NCBI GenBank assembly: GCA_964553925.1 | Contig: CAZKNR010000264.1 | Location: 62,001-126,000, forward strand | Length of the DNA stretch: 64,000 nucleotides | From: DAISKN01 sp964553925 | Lineage (GTDB): Bacteria > Acidobacteriota > Vicinamibacteria > Marinacidobacterales > SMYC01 | Reading direction: 5' to 3' | Shown here: one piece after another, positions 1-7,480 of the stretch | How positions within the stretch are numbered: the stretch's first letter is position 1 | Layout of the letters: each line of letters starts with the position of its first letter | Program-made: the position numbers and the translations under genes | The notes under the pieces: generated by a model | Told to the model about the DNA's origin: nothing | Databases searched by the model: none | Seen by the model: only the letters and a program-made list of their open reading frames with translations

Positions 1-1041
1 TGCGCTCGATGGTTCAACTCCGGAGAGGAGAACGATTCCATCGACGAGCTCCCGATTCCCGATCTGAGCTCTCTTCGCCCGGAGAGCTATCAGCTGCGCG
101 GCCGCCCCATGGTCTTTCTCGTGACCTCGCGGAGCTGCCCGCATCGCTGCTCTTTCTGCTCCGTTCACGCCACGTTCGGATTGCGCTACCGCCGGGTTTC
201 CGTTGCGCGGGTGATGGAAGAGATGAAGCTCCGCTACCGGGAGGGATACCGGGTCTTCGACTTCGAGGACGATAACCTTACTTACTACAAGGACGAGATG
301 AAGGAGCTATGCCGGGCGATCCGAAGGGAGTTCCCCGAAGGCCCCGAAAGCGGTGTCGAGCTCGTGGCGATGAACGGCATTTCCTACCTGAGCCTCGACA
401 CCGAGCTTCTTCAGCTCATGAAAACGGCGGGCTTCACGCGATTGAACCTCGCCCTGGTGAGCTCCGACACCTCGGTCCTCGAGACCACCAAGCGCCCTCA
501 TACGGTTTCCAAGTATCTCGAAGTGGTCCAGGCGGCGCACGCGCTCGGATTCGCGATCACCTCGTATCAGATCCTTGGCCTCCCGTTCGAGCCGCGGGCG
601 AGCATGGTGCAGACCCTCGTGTTCGCCGCTCGCCTTCCCGTGCTCTTGGGCGCCTCGCCGTTCTATCTGACCCCCGGCTCCCCGATTCAGCGGCAGCTCG
701 GAGTCGAGCTATCGGAAGCGGACTACGTTCGCTCGCGCCTCACCGCCATGGCCTGGGAAGGCCGTGACTTCACCCGCGACGACGTCTACACCCTTTTCGT
801 CACCACGCGGATCCTGAACTTCCTCAAATCTCACGGCCGGAGCCCTCGTCGCCGGCGTCTCGGCGAAGAGCTCCTCGAAACGCTGCTCTCGACCGGAAGG
901 CTCGAGGCGGCCAGCGGAACGTCGAGGCGGCCTCTTACCCGGTTTCGTTCCGAGCTTTTTTTCGAGGTCTGGGGGCAGCTCGAGTACGTCACCGACCTCG
1001 AGGGCACTCGAATCGCGATTCCCTCTCGCGAGAAAAGTTAG
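1..1041 (+). CDS. Radical SAM protein, B12-binding type, C-terminal part (cut by window start)
   Basis: The reading frame is open from base 1, so the N-terminus lies outside the window. A radical SAM cluster motif CxxxCxxC (SCPHRCSFC) is encoded at about 136-159 and would bind a 4Fe-4S cluster that cleaves S-adenosylmethionine. The sequence before it (LPIPDLSSLRPESYQLRGRP) resembles the linker between a cobalamin-binding domain and the radical SAM barrel, so I infer the missing part is a B12-binding domain. Further on, FDFEDDNLTYYKDEMKELC and ITSYQILGLPFE are typical barrel segments. The substrate cannot be told. An internal ATG at 109 is unlikely to be the start, because the frame continues upstream. 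The stop overlaps the end of the convergent gene by 4 bp. Confidence 0.85.
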   Translation, partial: CARWFNSGEENDSIDELPIPDLSSLRPESYQLRGRPMVFLVTSRSCPHRCSFCSVHATFGLRYRRVSVARVMEEMKLRYREGYRVFDFEDDNLTYYKDEMKELCRAIRREFPEGPESGVELVAMNGISYLSLDTELLQLMKTAGFTRLNLALVSSDTSVLETTKRPHTVSKYLEVVQAAHALGFAITSYQILGLPFEPRASMVQTLVFAARLPVLLGASPFYLTPGSPIQRQLGVELSEADYVRSRLTAMAWEGRDFTRDDVYTLFVTTRILNFLKSHGRSPRRRRLGEELLETLLSTGRLEAASGTSRRPLTRFRSELFFEVWGQLEYVTDLEGTRIAIPSREKS

Positions 1042-1751
1042 AACGAATCTCTCGTCACCAGAAGCTCGATGTCCTCTCGAGTGAGAGTGCCGAAGGCGTA
1101 AACGGTGTAGTTTGCTCCGGCAGACATTGCCTGGCCGGTGATAACGGCCAACTCCTCCACGGTGCCGGCGCGGCGAAGCTCAAAGCCGTAGACGCCGGGG
1201 ATGAGCTCCGCGGTGCCGCTCGTCTGCAGGTAGGAGACGCCGCCGAGGAGGCCGGGCCCGTTCTGGATCGCAAGATCGAACGGAGCGGGGAAATCGGGAA
1301 CGGTATTGACCATCTTCAGACGCACCCGATCGGAGCGCGTCGATCGCTCTTCGACGATCGTGAGGGTCGAGGAAGAAGGCGCCACGACGGCGATGGTTAC
1401 CGTCTGGTTCGAGACCAGGGTGACGCGCGTCTCGACGATAGCTGCCCGTCGCGTACCCTCGGGAAAAAACTGGACTCGATACTCTCCGGGATCGAGCTCC
1501 GCATAGGGGCCGACGCCGCGATAGTCGATGCCGGTCGCGAGAGCGTTGCCATTCACCACGAAGTCGACGCTCCGGGCATCCTCGGTGAGCTGGGCCCCGC
1601 GGAGATACGCCTTCGCGGACGAGGCAGGGGCGGAAGTGGTGGTGCCGGGCGGTGGGTCGCTCCCGGCCGGCGGCGGGTCGTCGTTGCAGCCGGCGACCGC
1701 GAGCGCTAGAAAAAATGGCAAGAGACGGCATGAAGGTATCCGACTTCGCAT
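1038..1751 (-). CDS. DUF4397 domain lipoprotein
   Basis: The 237-residue product begins with a lipoprotein signal peptide (MRSRIPSCRLLPFFLALAVAGC). The lipobox AVAGC puts the lipidated cysteine at about residue 22. A Pro/Ser/Thr-rich linker (residues 23-45) follows, then two repeats of the beta-rich DUF4397 type: YLRGAQLTEDARSVDFVVNG...YRGVGPYAELDPGEYRVQFFPEGT and VRLKMVNTVPDFPAPFDLAIQ...LIPGVYGFELRRAGT. DUF4397 proteins are predicted cell-surface proteins of unknown function. It is convergent with the radical SAM gene (4 bp overlap). No function beyond surface attachment can be inferred. Confidence 0.8.
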   Translation of the reverse strand: MRSRIPSCRLLPFFLALAVAGCNDDPPPAGSDPPPGTTTSAPASSAKAYLRGAQLTEDARSVDFVVNGNALATGIDYRGVGPYAELDPGEYRVQFFPEGTRRAAIVETRVTLVSNQTVTIAVVAPSSSTLTIVEERSTRSDRVRLKMVNTVPDFPAPFDLAIQNGPGLLGGVSYLQTSGTAELIPGVYGFELRRAGTVEELAVITGQAMSAGANYTVYAFGTLTREDIELLVTRDSF

Positions 1752-1917
1752 GAACTACACCTCGTTAGAGATCGAGCGGCGCGCGCGAACCGCAGAACCT
1801 TCCCATGGTAACAAACGAGCCGAAATTAGGGCGAAGAATGATGGTCAAGGGGACTCGTACTTCTCCGCCACGTCGCCGGAGCCTGTCCCACCAGCTTTTT
1901 GAACGCGCGGCTTGGGT

Positions 1918-1994
1918 TGGTGCGCCCTAGAAGATTCGAACTTCTGACCTACAGATTCGTAGTCTGTCGCTCTATCCAGCTGAGCTAAGGGCGC
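1918..1994 (-). tRNA. tRNA-Arg (anticodon ACG)
   Basis: Read on the minus strand, the acceptor stem GCGCCCT/AGGGCGC, a normal D-arm, the anticodon loop CTACGAA (anticodon ACG, reading CGN Arg codons, A34 presumably edited to inosine) and the T-arm AGAAG-TTCGAAT-CTTCT are all present. The discriminator A and CCA end are encoded (complement of 1918-1921), giving 77 nt. Confidence 0.96.
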
Positions 1995-2020
1995 TAAAAA
2001 TCCCGTGGTGAGACGGCATC

Positions 2021-2049
2021 ATGCTAGCAAGCAGCCGGCGGGGCGTCAA
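2021..2049 (-). promoter_or_regulatory. Sigma-70-type promoter of tRNA-Arg
   Basis: On the minus strand TTGACG (2044-2049) and TAGCAT (2021-2026) are separated by exactly 17 bp. The predicted start lies about 20 nt before the tRNA 5' end at 1994. The -35 box overlaps the stop codon of the upstream DUF6265 gene. Confidence 0.7.
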
Positions 2050-2480
2050 GGTGCGCTCGACTTCTGAAATCGGAACTCCTGCTTCCCCTCATCGCCCTCG
2101 ACCTCGGCTACGAGAAAGCCGTCGCTCGAGCGATAGCGGATGATCTTGGGATGGTCGTGCTGCGGGTTCTCGAAGACCGCCTCGCCCGCGGACACTTTGG
2201 TCAGCTGGAAATCCGTCCCCGATCTTCCGTTGGGCTGAGCGACGTAGAAGACGCCGTCCTCGCGCGCCTCGATTCTCAAGAACTCGAACGCGACCGTCCT
2301 TCCCGAGACGATGGTGCGGGAAACGCCGAGCATGGTGCCGCCGACGGCGTCGGTCCAGCGCTCTTCGATGGTGGCCCTGCCGGACTCGCCCCTCCAGTCC
2401 CCTTCCATGAAACGCAAGCCCTCCAGATCCCCGGATGGGGTCGCGAGAGCGCTGACGATGACGGCGAGAAGAATCTTCAT
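2046..2480 (-). CDS. DUF6265 family protein
   Basis: The 144-residue protein has a short hydrophobic N-terminus (MKILLAVIVSALATPSG) that is probably a signal peptide. A beta-barrel-like domain follows: FMEGDWRGESG, EERWTDAVGGTMLGVSRTIVSGRTVAFEFLRIE, FYVAQPNGRSGTDFQL, AVFENPQHDHPKIIRYR. These blocks match the DUF6265 family as I know it, a small domain of unknown function found in exported proteins. It stands alone between tRNA-Arg and the divergently spaced AraC gene cluster. No ligand or reaction can be assigned. Confidence 0.75.
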   Translation of the reverse strand: MKILLAVIVSALATPSGDLEGLRFMEGDWRGESGRATIEERWTDAVGGTMLGVSRTIVSGRTVAFEFLRIEAREDGVFYVAQPNGRSGTDFQLTKVSAGEAVFENPQHDHPKIIRYRSSDGFLVAEVEGDEGKQEFRFQKSSAP

Positions 2481-2522
2481 GGGTCTTACCTCCCTTACGA
2501 GGCCCGCATTGTCGGCGCTTCG

Positions 2523-3365
2523 TCAGGAGCTCGTATTGTACAAACCCGACTTCCTTCGGCCTCGCGTGAAGACCCGGGTCAGGGCGTTCTCCCGAGAGAA
2601 GAGCGCCGAGGGGCTCTTTCCGGTGAAGCTCTTGAAGTCGCGAATGAAGTGAGCCTGGTCGTAGTAGCCGCAGTCGAGAGCGAGCTCCGCCCAGGGACGT
2701 TCATCGAGAAACGCTCTCCGAAAAACGCTTTGGAATCGCAGCACCTTCGCGAATCGCTTCGGTCCGAGACCCACTCGCTCGCGGAACCTTCGTTCGAGCT
2801 GGCGGGGTCCCACTCCCATGTTCGCGGCCAGGGCATCGACGCAGATCCGCCCTTCCGCTTCGACGACGCTCGACACCGCTCGCTCGAAGTCGGGGTCCGG
2901 AGCGGCGTTTCCGAATCGCGACGAGAGAATCGCGTCGAGCGCACGTCTCCGGTCTTTTATCGAGCTCGCGCTCGTAAGCCTTTCCGGAAGGGATACCACG
3001 TCCTCGAGAGGAGCGAGCTCGTTCGTGAGCTCCGCCATGGGGAACCGAAACAGAGGGTGGGCGCCGCTCGGATGGAACCGCACGCCGACGACGTCGACCG
3101 GGCCCGTGGCGCGGACGCTCACGTGGTGGTCCATCTGCCCTACGAGCATTCGAGACGGCTGCTCTTCACTCGCAGGACTCCTCCCGTCCGGGTGGCAACG
3201 CCGGAACGGGGCTCCGAGGTTGAGGACGAGCTCCATGCAGCCGTCGGGGAGGATCGGCTGGGGGTCCGCAGACGCGGCCTCGTCGGCGCGGAGGAACCAG
3301 TAACACTCGATGAAGCGGCGGAGAAAGGGAGCGGGCAGGACTTCGCGATAGGACGCCGCGTTCAT
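2523..3365 (-). CDS. AraC-family transcriptional regulator
   Basis: The 280-residue protein has an N-terminal effector-like half (YREVLPAPFLRRFIECYWFLRADE...ILPDGCMELVLNLG, the DUF6597 type often fused to AraC domains). The C-terminal AraC double helix-turn-helix lies at about residues 165-265 (ISVDALAANMGVGPRQLERRFRERVGLGPKRFAKVLRFQ...ALDCGYYDQAHFIRDFKSFTGKSPSALF). It should bind DNA as a transcription factor. Its ATG overlaps the stop of the isoaspartyl peptidase gene as ATGA (3362-3365), so the two are translationally coupled and probably co-transcribed. The inducer is unknown, and regulation of the coupled peptidase is only a guess from context. Confidence 0.85.
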   Translation of the reverse strand: MNAASYREVLPAPFLRRFIECYWFLRADEAASADPQPILPDGCMELVLNLGAPFRRCHPDGRSPASEEQPSRMLVGQMDHHVSVRATGPVDVVGVRFHPSGAHPLFRFPMAELTNELAPLEDVVSLPERLTSASSIKDRRRALDAILSSRFGNAAPDPDFERAVSSVVEAEGRICVDALAANMGVGPRQLERRFRERVGLGPKRFAKVLRFQSVFRRAFLDERPWAELALDCGYYDQAHFIRDFKSFTGKSPSALFSRENALTRVFTRGRRKSGLYNTSS

Positions 3366-4276
3366 ATCCCGACTTCCGGCTTCGTCATTCCGTCCGCCAG
3401 GTAGGCGTGCGCCATGTGCGGGGTGTTGAACGCGTAGCCCAGCTCCCCTTTGGCGTCTACGACGATGATCCCGCCCTGAGCTCCGGTTCGGGACTCGAGA
3501 GTTGCGATCGTCTGCTGCGCCGCTTCCGAGGGTCCGATGCCGGAGGTTATGGCCTCGACCGCGCGATAGGCCATCACGACGCGGAGGATCGCTTCACCAT
3601 GCCCCGTGGACGCGGCGGCGCCCTTGCGGTCGTCCGCATAGAGACCAGAGCCGATGACCGACGAATCCCCGATGCGCCCGGGAAGCTTCAAGAACGTCCC
3701 TCCGGTCGAGCTTGCGGCGGCCACCCGCCCGAGGCTGTCGCAGGCCACCGCCCCGACGGTTTCGGAGGGCGGGCTCGGCGGCGGCGGCGCGATCCGTCTC
3801 GCGCGAAGATATCTTTCGCGCTCCCGCTCCACGATCATCTCTTCGGGATCGCAGACCGGGATCCCCCGGCCCCGGGCGAACTCGAGAGCACCTTCCCCGG
3901 AAAGCATCACGTGCTGCGAGCTCTCGAGGAGCTCCCGCGCGAGAGCCACCGGATGGAGAATCCTGGAGACGCAGGCGACCGACCCCGCCTTCAGCCCGGA
4001 TCCCTCCATGATGGAGGCGTCGAGCTCTACCTCACCCCGGGCGTTGAGGACCGATCCGAGGCCGGCGTTGAAGGTGGGGTCCGACTCGAGGAACTCCACC
4101 GCCTTTTGGACCGCGTCCAGGGCCGAGCCTCCCGTCAGCAGGATCTCGAAACCAATCATCGAAGCCCGGTGGACGCCGATGCGATGAGCTTCGAGCTCGC
4201 CCTCGGGTGTAGCCCAGGCACCGCCGTGAACGAGGATCGCGGGCCGGGCGCGCTCTCGTGAAGGCCGATCCATCAA
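3362..4276 (-). CDS. iaaA: Isoaspartyl peptidase / L-asparaginase (Ntn hydrolase)
   Basis: The 304-residue protein is of the plant-type asparaginase family. These precursors cut themselves at an internal Thr, which becomes the N-terminal nucleophile of the beta subunit and then hydrolyses L-asparagine and beta-aspartyl dipeptides. Visible motifs are HGGAW near the N-terminus, DPTFNAGLGSVLNARGEVELDASIM (residues about 66-90), the cleavage site and nucleophile in SETVGAVACD (Thr about 173), SSTGGTFLKLPGRIGDSSVIGSG and STGHGEAILR. The linker before the Thr is short and Pro-rich. No signal peptide is seen, so it is probably cytoplasmic. It is the first gene of a two-gene unit with the AraC regulator. 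The symbol follows the E. coli orthologue family. Confidence 0.88.
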   Translation of the reverse strand: MMDRPSRERARPAILVHGGAWATPEGELEAHRIGVHRASMIGFEILLTGGSALDAVQKAVEFLESDPTFNAGLGSVLNARGEVELDASIMEGSGLKAGSVACVSRILHPVALARELLESSQHVMLSGEGALEFARGRGIPVCDPEEMIVERERERYLRARRIAPPPPSPPSETVGAVACDSLGRVAAASSTGGTFLKLPGRIGDSSVIGSGLYADDRKGAAASTGHGEAILRVVMAYRAVEAITSGIGPSEAAQQTIATLESRTGAQGGIIVVDAKGELGYAFNTPHMAHAYLADGMTKPEVGI

Positions 4277-4291
4277 CCCATCATCCCGTCA

Positions 4292-4335
4292 GGGGGGGGG
4301 TGGGCAACTTTGGCAGGGTGGGCAACTCTGGCAAG
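4292..4335 (+). repeat. Poly-G run and 18-bp tandem duplication
   Basis: A run of nine G (4292-4300) leads into two copies of an 18-bp unit, GTGGGCAACTTTGGCAGG, starting at 4300 and 4318 and differing at 2 positions. It lies between the isoaspartyl peptidase start and the 3' end of tRNA-Glu. No function is apparent. The poly-G tract may vary in length. Confidence 0.6.
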
Positions 4336-4345
4336 CCGTGCCGGT

Positions 4346-4421
4346 TGGTAGCGCTACGGGGATTCGAACCCCGGTTTGATGGCTGAGAACCACCCGTCCT
4401 AGTCCCCTAGACGATAGCGCC
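4346..4421 (-). tRNA. tRNA-Glu (anticodon CTC)
   Basis: On the minus strand, acceptor GGCGCTA pairs with TAGCGCT (one G-T pair). The D-arm GTCTAGGGGACTAGGAC, anticodon stem-loop with TTCTCAG (anticodon CTC, reading GAG) and T-arm GGGG-TTCGAAT-CCCC are present. A73 and CCA are encoded at 4346-4349. Total 76 nt. Confidence 0.95.
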
Positions 4422-4458
4422 GATGGATCGAATCGGGCTGTGCGGACAGCCATCGCAA

Positions 4459-4487
4459 AAGTTAGCACAGCGAGTTTTGCCTGTCAA
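4459..4487 (-). promoter_or_regulatory. Sigma-70-type promoter of tRNA-Glu
   Basis: On the minus strand a perfect -35 TTGACA (4482-4487) and a -10 TAACTT (4459-4464) have a 17-bp spacer. Transcription would begin about 30 nt upstream of the tRNA 5' end at 4421. Confidence 0.75.
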
Positions 4488-4542
4488 TTTCACATGATAA
4501 GATAGAACTCAAAGCTAACAATCGATTACCACCTATCCTGGC

Positions 4543-7434
4543 GTGAGCCTTATCGCATTTGACTCGATGCTAGACCGCCTTCGCAAGCGCTTCGAGAGCC
4601 TTCTCACCAAGACGGCTCCTTTGGTCGACGAGGCCGAGCCTCCCGCGGTGGCCGAAGTCGCTCCCGTGGATGCGGTCGCGCAAGCGAGCGCGGCCGAGGC
4701 CATGCTCCTCGCCCGTCGCGAAGCTCAGAAGCGCGAGTCCAGGCTCATCCTGACGGAGCGAATTCATAACCGCGCCGCGTCTCTCCAGAACGAGCTCCGT
4801 ACCAGCCTCGTGAACGACATCCACCGGAGCCTCGATCAGGAGGTCAAAAACCAGTCGCTTCACGACTTGCTCCAGGTGACTCTCGACACGGCGTTCACCG
4901 CGCGGCTCGACCAAGCGATCGAGGAGCAGGTCCTCGGAATGCTCCAGACGCTCGAAACGGAGTTCCGCGATCAGCCGGACGCGGCACCGCTACTGCCTCG
5001 CAAGGACCAGTTCATCTCCGAGCTCAAGCTCTACCGTGACTCGCTCCTGAAGAAACATCTGCTGGAGCAAGTGGAGGTGCTGGCGCTTCCAACTTCGGCG
5101 CAAGCGTTCCCCGAGACCCGGGGAAGCGCCGAGGAGCTCAAGGAGCGGATCACCCAGTACTGGAACGCTTGCCGGGACGCGCTCGACAAGTTCTTCCGGT
5201 CGGTGGAAATGGTGCTCCTCGACAGCGCCCGGGAGGGCATCCGTATCCAGTCGTCGGTGATCCGCGACCGGCTCATCGCGGCACAGTATCGAAACGGCTA
5301 CCGGCTTCTCGAGGACCGCTTCCGGGCGTTGTACGCCGAGGTCGCGAGTCTCCACATGAGCGCCGAGCCCGCCGAACAGAAGAAAGCGGCTCTCGACCGG
5401 CGGGTGGTCGACGAGATCATCGTTCCCCTCGCGTACTTCGTTCGCGAGCGCAGCGAGCCCGAGCCGCGCGAGGCGCTCGCGAGCCGCGCCGCGCTCTTCA
5501 CCGAGATCGTGGACCGCCTCGTCGCCGTGCCCGACCCCTTCCAGCAGGCGGCGGAAGCGATCAAGCCGGTTCTGCGGAGAAGCGTCGAACAGGCCCGTCC
5601 GATTGCCGCGGCGGAGAGCCCGTACCTGCGGGCCGCCATCGAAAGCCTCAACCCTTCGGCGATCCACCGCACCACGGCGCTTCTTCGCGTGCTCGAGATC
5701 CTGGTTCAGCCCGAGATCGACGAGCGCACCCTTCTGGGTGTCGAGCAAGTGATACGCCTGAATCGCGCCCAGTATCGCCTGTACCAGCAGCTCGACCGGA
5801 GCCACCCGGATCTCGCGCGAAAGCTCTCTCCTTTCGACCGAATCGCCGACGAGGACGCGCGCCTCGTGGCCGAGATCCTCGAGCAAGGGGAACCCTCGAG
5901 AGAGCTGGTATTGGACCTCTTCCTCGCGCTCGGCTATCAGGGATGGCCGGAGGTGCTTCCGTCGGCCATTCGTACGCTCCTCCGCTCGATCGCAGTCATC
6001 GCGCTCTCTCCACGAGAGCTTGCGGGCTGGCCGAGTCTTTACTCTCCCGAGGCTCCCTCCGCGGCCGAGCGCGCGCGACTGGCGCGGGCCGTTCTGGAAC
6101 ACATCGCCCCCTCGTCCATCGGCGCCGACGAGCGCGAGCGGCGGCTCGGCGCGGTGCCCATCCCCATCGATCTCGGCAAGGCCCTCGCTTCGATGGGCTA
6201 CTTCCCCGAGGAGAAGGATCGAGTTCTTCGATTCCGAGAAGAAGTGCGCTCCGCGGTGGAGCAGGGAGACGCCCAAGCACTCGCGCTTTCGATCCAGAAC
6301 TTGAGAAAGCTCCGGCACGCGATATCGGAGGAGCGCCTCGCGCTCGGCGTCACCGGGATGGAGGCCGACCCATATCGCGTCGAGATCTGGCTCACCCCCG
6401 AGGGAGCGATGGTAGGCCTTGTACTCTTCGCCGGCGAGGGCTTCGGGACGGCCCCGGTCGAGATGCTGTCGCGCGATCCCGGAACCGGAAACCGCAAGGA
6501 AACCGAAGAGAAGCTCCGGCGCCAGCTCCAGAGCCAGGCGCTCATCTACCAGACTTTTCTCAAGCTCTTTTCGCGGACGGTCTCGCTTCCGAAGGAACGA
6601 CGGAGGGTGCTTCCGGCGTTCGTAAAGACCCTCTACGAGCCGGCCGACCCGACCCGCCTCCTCCTCCTCGCCCGGCTGCGATACGCGAAAGACCTCGTGG
6701 TGCTCATAGAGTCTTTCGCGGGCCAGATCGCGGAAGCCGACCTCTCGGACCCGAGGGCCCTCGCCGAGGCGAACGGTGTCCTCCAGATCCTGACGGGACT
6801 CGCGAAAAAGGTGGACGCTCTCATCCGGACCACCGACAAGAGCCGCGATCCCCAGGAGCTCGGGCGGCTGGTGAAAGAGTACGAACGCGCCTTAAAGTAC
6901 CTCAATACCGTCGTCGTCCATTCCGTCAATCCCTGGCTTTCGCGCCAGACGGCAGATCTCGGGACAGAGTTCGAGTTCAAGCGAGAGGACGTCGAGAATG
7001 CCGTGCGGCGTCACGCCTCCCGCCAGGGGCTCGATTGGGGGGAGGACGTTGTCGGCTTCGAAGCCCACGGGATCCGGGGGACGCTCGGATGCCGCGCTCT
7101 GGTCAAGCTCGCCGACGGCGCTTCCAAGGTCGTGCTCCTGGACTACGACCGCAAGCGCCAGGACTGGCAAGTGCGCCACATGGGTCCGCGGCTGACCGAC
7201 GTGGTGCGCGACGCGCTCCGCCAGCGAGGACGAGCCCTCCCCGACGACTACGACGAGAAGTTCGAGCAGCCGACGTTTCGCCTCGACGAGCAGTCGTGCC
7301 GTTTTCTCTGGCTGAAGCGCGGGGTCGCGCGGGTGGAGGCGACCCTGGTGCTCGACATCTCTCGCGGCGACAACCCGTGGCGCGTCGTTTACCTCAAGTA
7401 CAACGACGACGTGCTGGTGGATCGAACGCTCTAG
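4543..7434 (+). CDS. Large helical protein of unknown function (963 aa)
   Basis: I do not recognise this protein. It has no signal peptide or membrane segment and is rich in Ala, Arg, Glu and Leu, with long predicted helices. An N-terminal region (residues about 1-190) resembles coiled coil (LRKRFESLLTKTAPL, ERIHNRAASLQNELRTSLVNDIHRSLDQEVKNQSLHDLLQ). The middle is helical, and a C-terminal part (about 790-963) looks alpha/beta: GIRGTLGCRALVKLADGASKVVLLDYDRKRQDWQVRHMGPRLTD. It is probably cytoplasmic. The GTG at 4543 is the furthest upstream start; an in-frame ATG at 4567 (MLDRLRKRFE) is equally plausible, since a TATCCT box at 4535-4540 sits too close to the GTG. It lies just before the spermidine-synthase-like gene (46 bp), which has its own promoter. 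Confidence 0.7.
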   Translation: MSLIAFDSMLDRLRKRFESLLTKTAPLVDEAEPPAVAEVAPVDAVAQASAAEAMLLARREAQKRESRLILTERIHNRAASLQNELRTSLVNDIHRSLDQEVKNQSLHDLLQVTLDTAFTARLDQAIEEQVLGMLQTLETEFRDQPDAAPLLPRKDQFISELKLYRDSLLKKHLLEQVEVLALPTSAQAFPETRGSAEELKERITQYWNACRDALDKFFRSVEMVLLDSAREGIRIQSSVIRDRLIAAQYRNGYRLLEDRFRALYAEVASLHMSAEPAEQKKAALDRRVVDEIIVPLAYFVRERSEPEPREALASRAALFTEIVDRLVAVPDPFQQAAEAIKPVLRRSVEQARPIAAAESPYLRAAIESLNPSAIHRTTALLRVLEILVQPEIDERTLLGVEQVIRLNRAQYRLYQQLDRSHPDLARKLSPFDRIADEDARLVAEILEQGEPSRELVLDLFLALGYQGWPEVLPSAIRTLLRSIAVIALSPRELAGWPSLYSPEAPSAAERARLARAVLEHIAPSSIGADERERRLGAVPIPIDLGKALASMGYFPEEKDRVLRFREEVRSAVEQGDAQALALSIQNLRKLRHAISEERLALGVTGMEADPYRVEIWLTPEGAMVGLVLFAGEGFGTAPVEMLSRDPGTGNRKETEEKLRRQLQSQALIYQTFLKLFSRTVSLPKERRRVLPAFVKTLYEPADPTRLLLLARLRYAKDLVVLIESFAGQIAEADLSDPRALAEANGVLQILTGLAKKVDALIRTTDKSRDPQELGRLVKEYERALKYLNTVVVHSVNPWLSRQTADLGTEFEFKREDVENAVRRHASRQGLDWGEDVVGFEAHGIRGTLGCRALVKLADGASKVVLLDYDRKRQDWQVRHMGPRLTDVVRDALRQRGRALPDDYDEKFEQPTFRLDEQSCRFLWLKRGVARVEATLVLDISRGDNPWRVVYLKYNDDVLVDRTL

Positions 7435-7446
7435 CCCAGTTTCCCA

Positions 7447-7475
7447 TTGCCGCGCGGTCCGTCTCCGCGTATGAT
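7447..7475 (+). promoter_or_regulatory. Promoter for a probably leaderless transcript
   Basis: TTGCCG (7447-7452), a 17-bp spacer and TATGAT (7470-7475) are followed after only 5 bp by the GTG start at 7481. The expected transcription start therefore coincides with the start codon, and no Shine-Dalgarno is present. Confidence 0.6.
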
Positions 7476-7480
7476 CCGGC

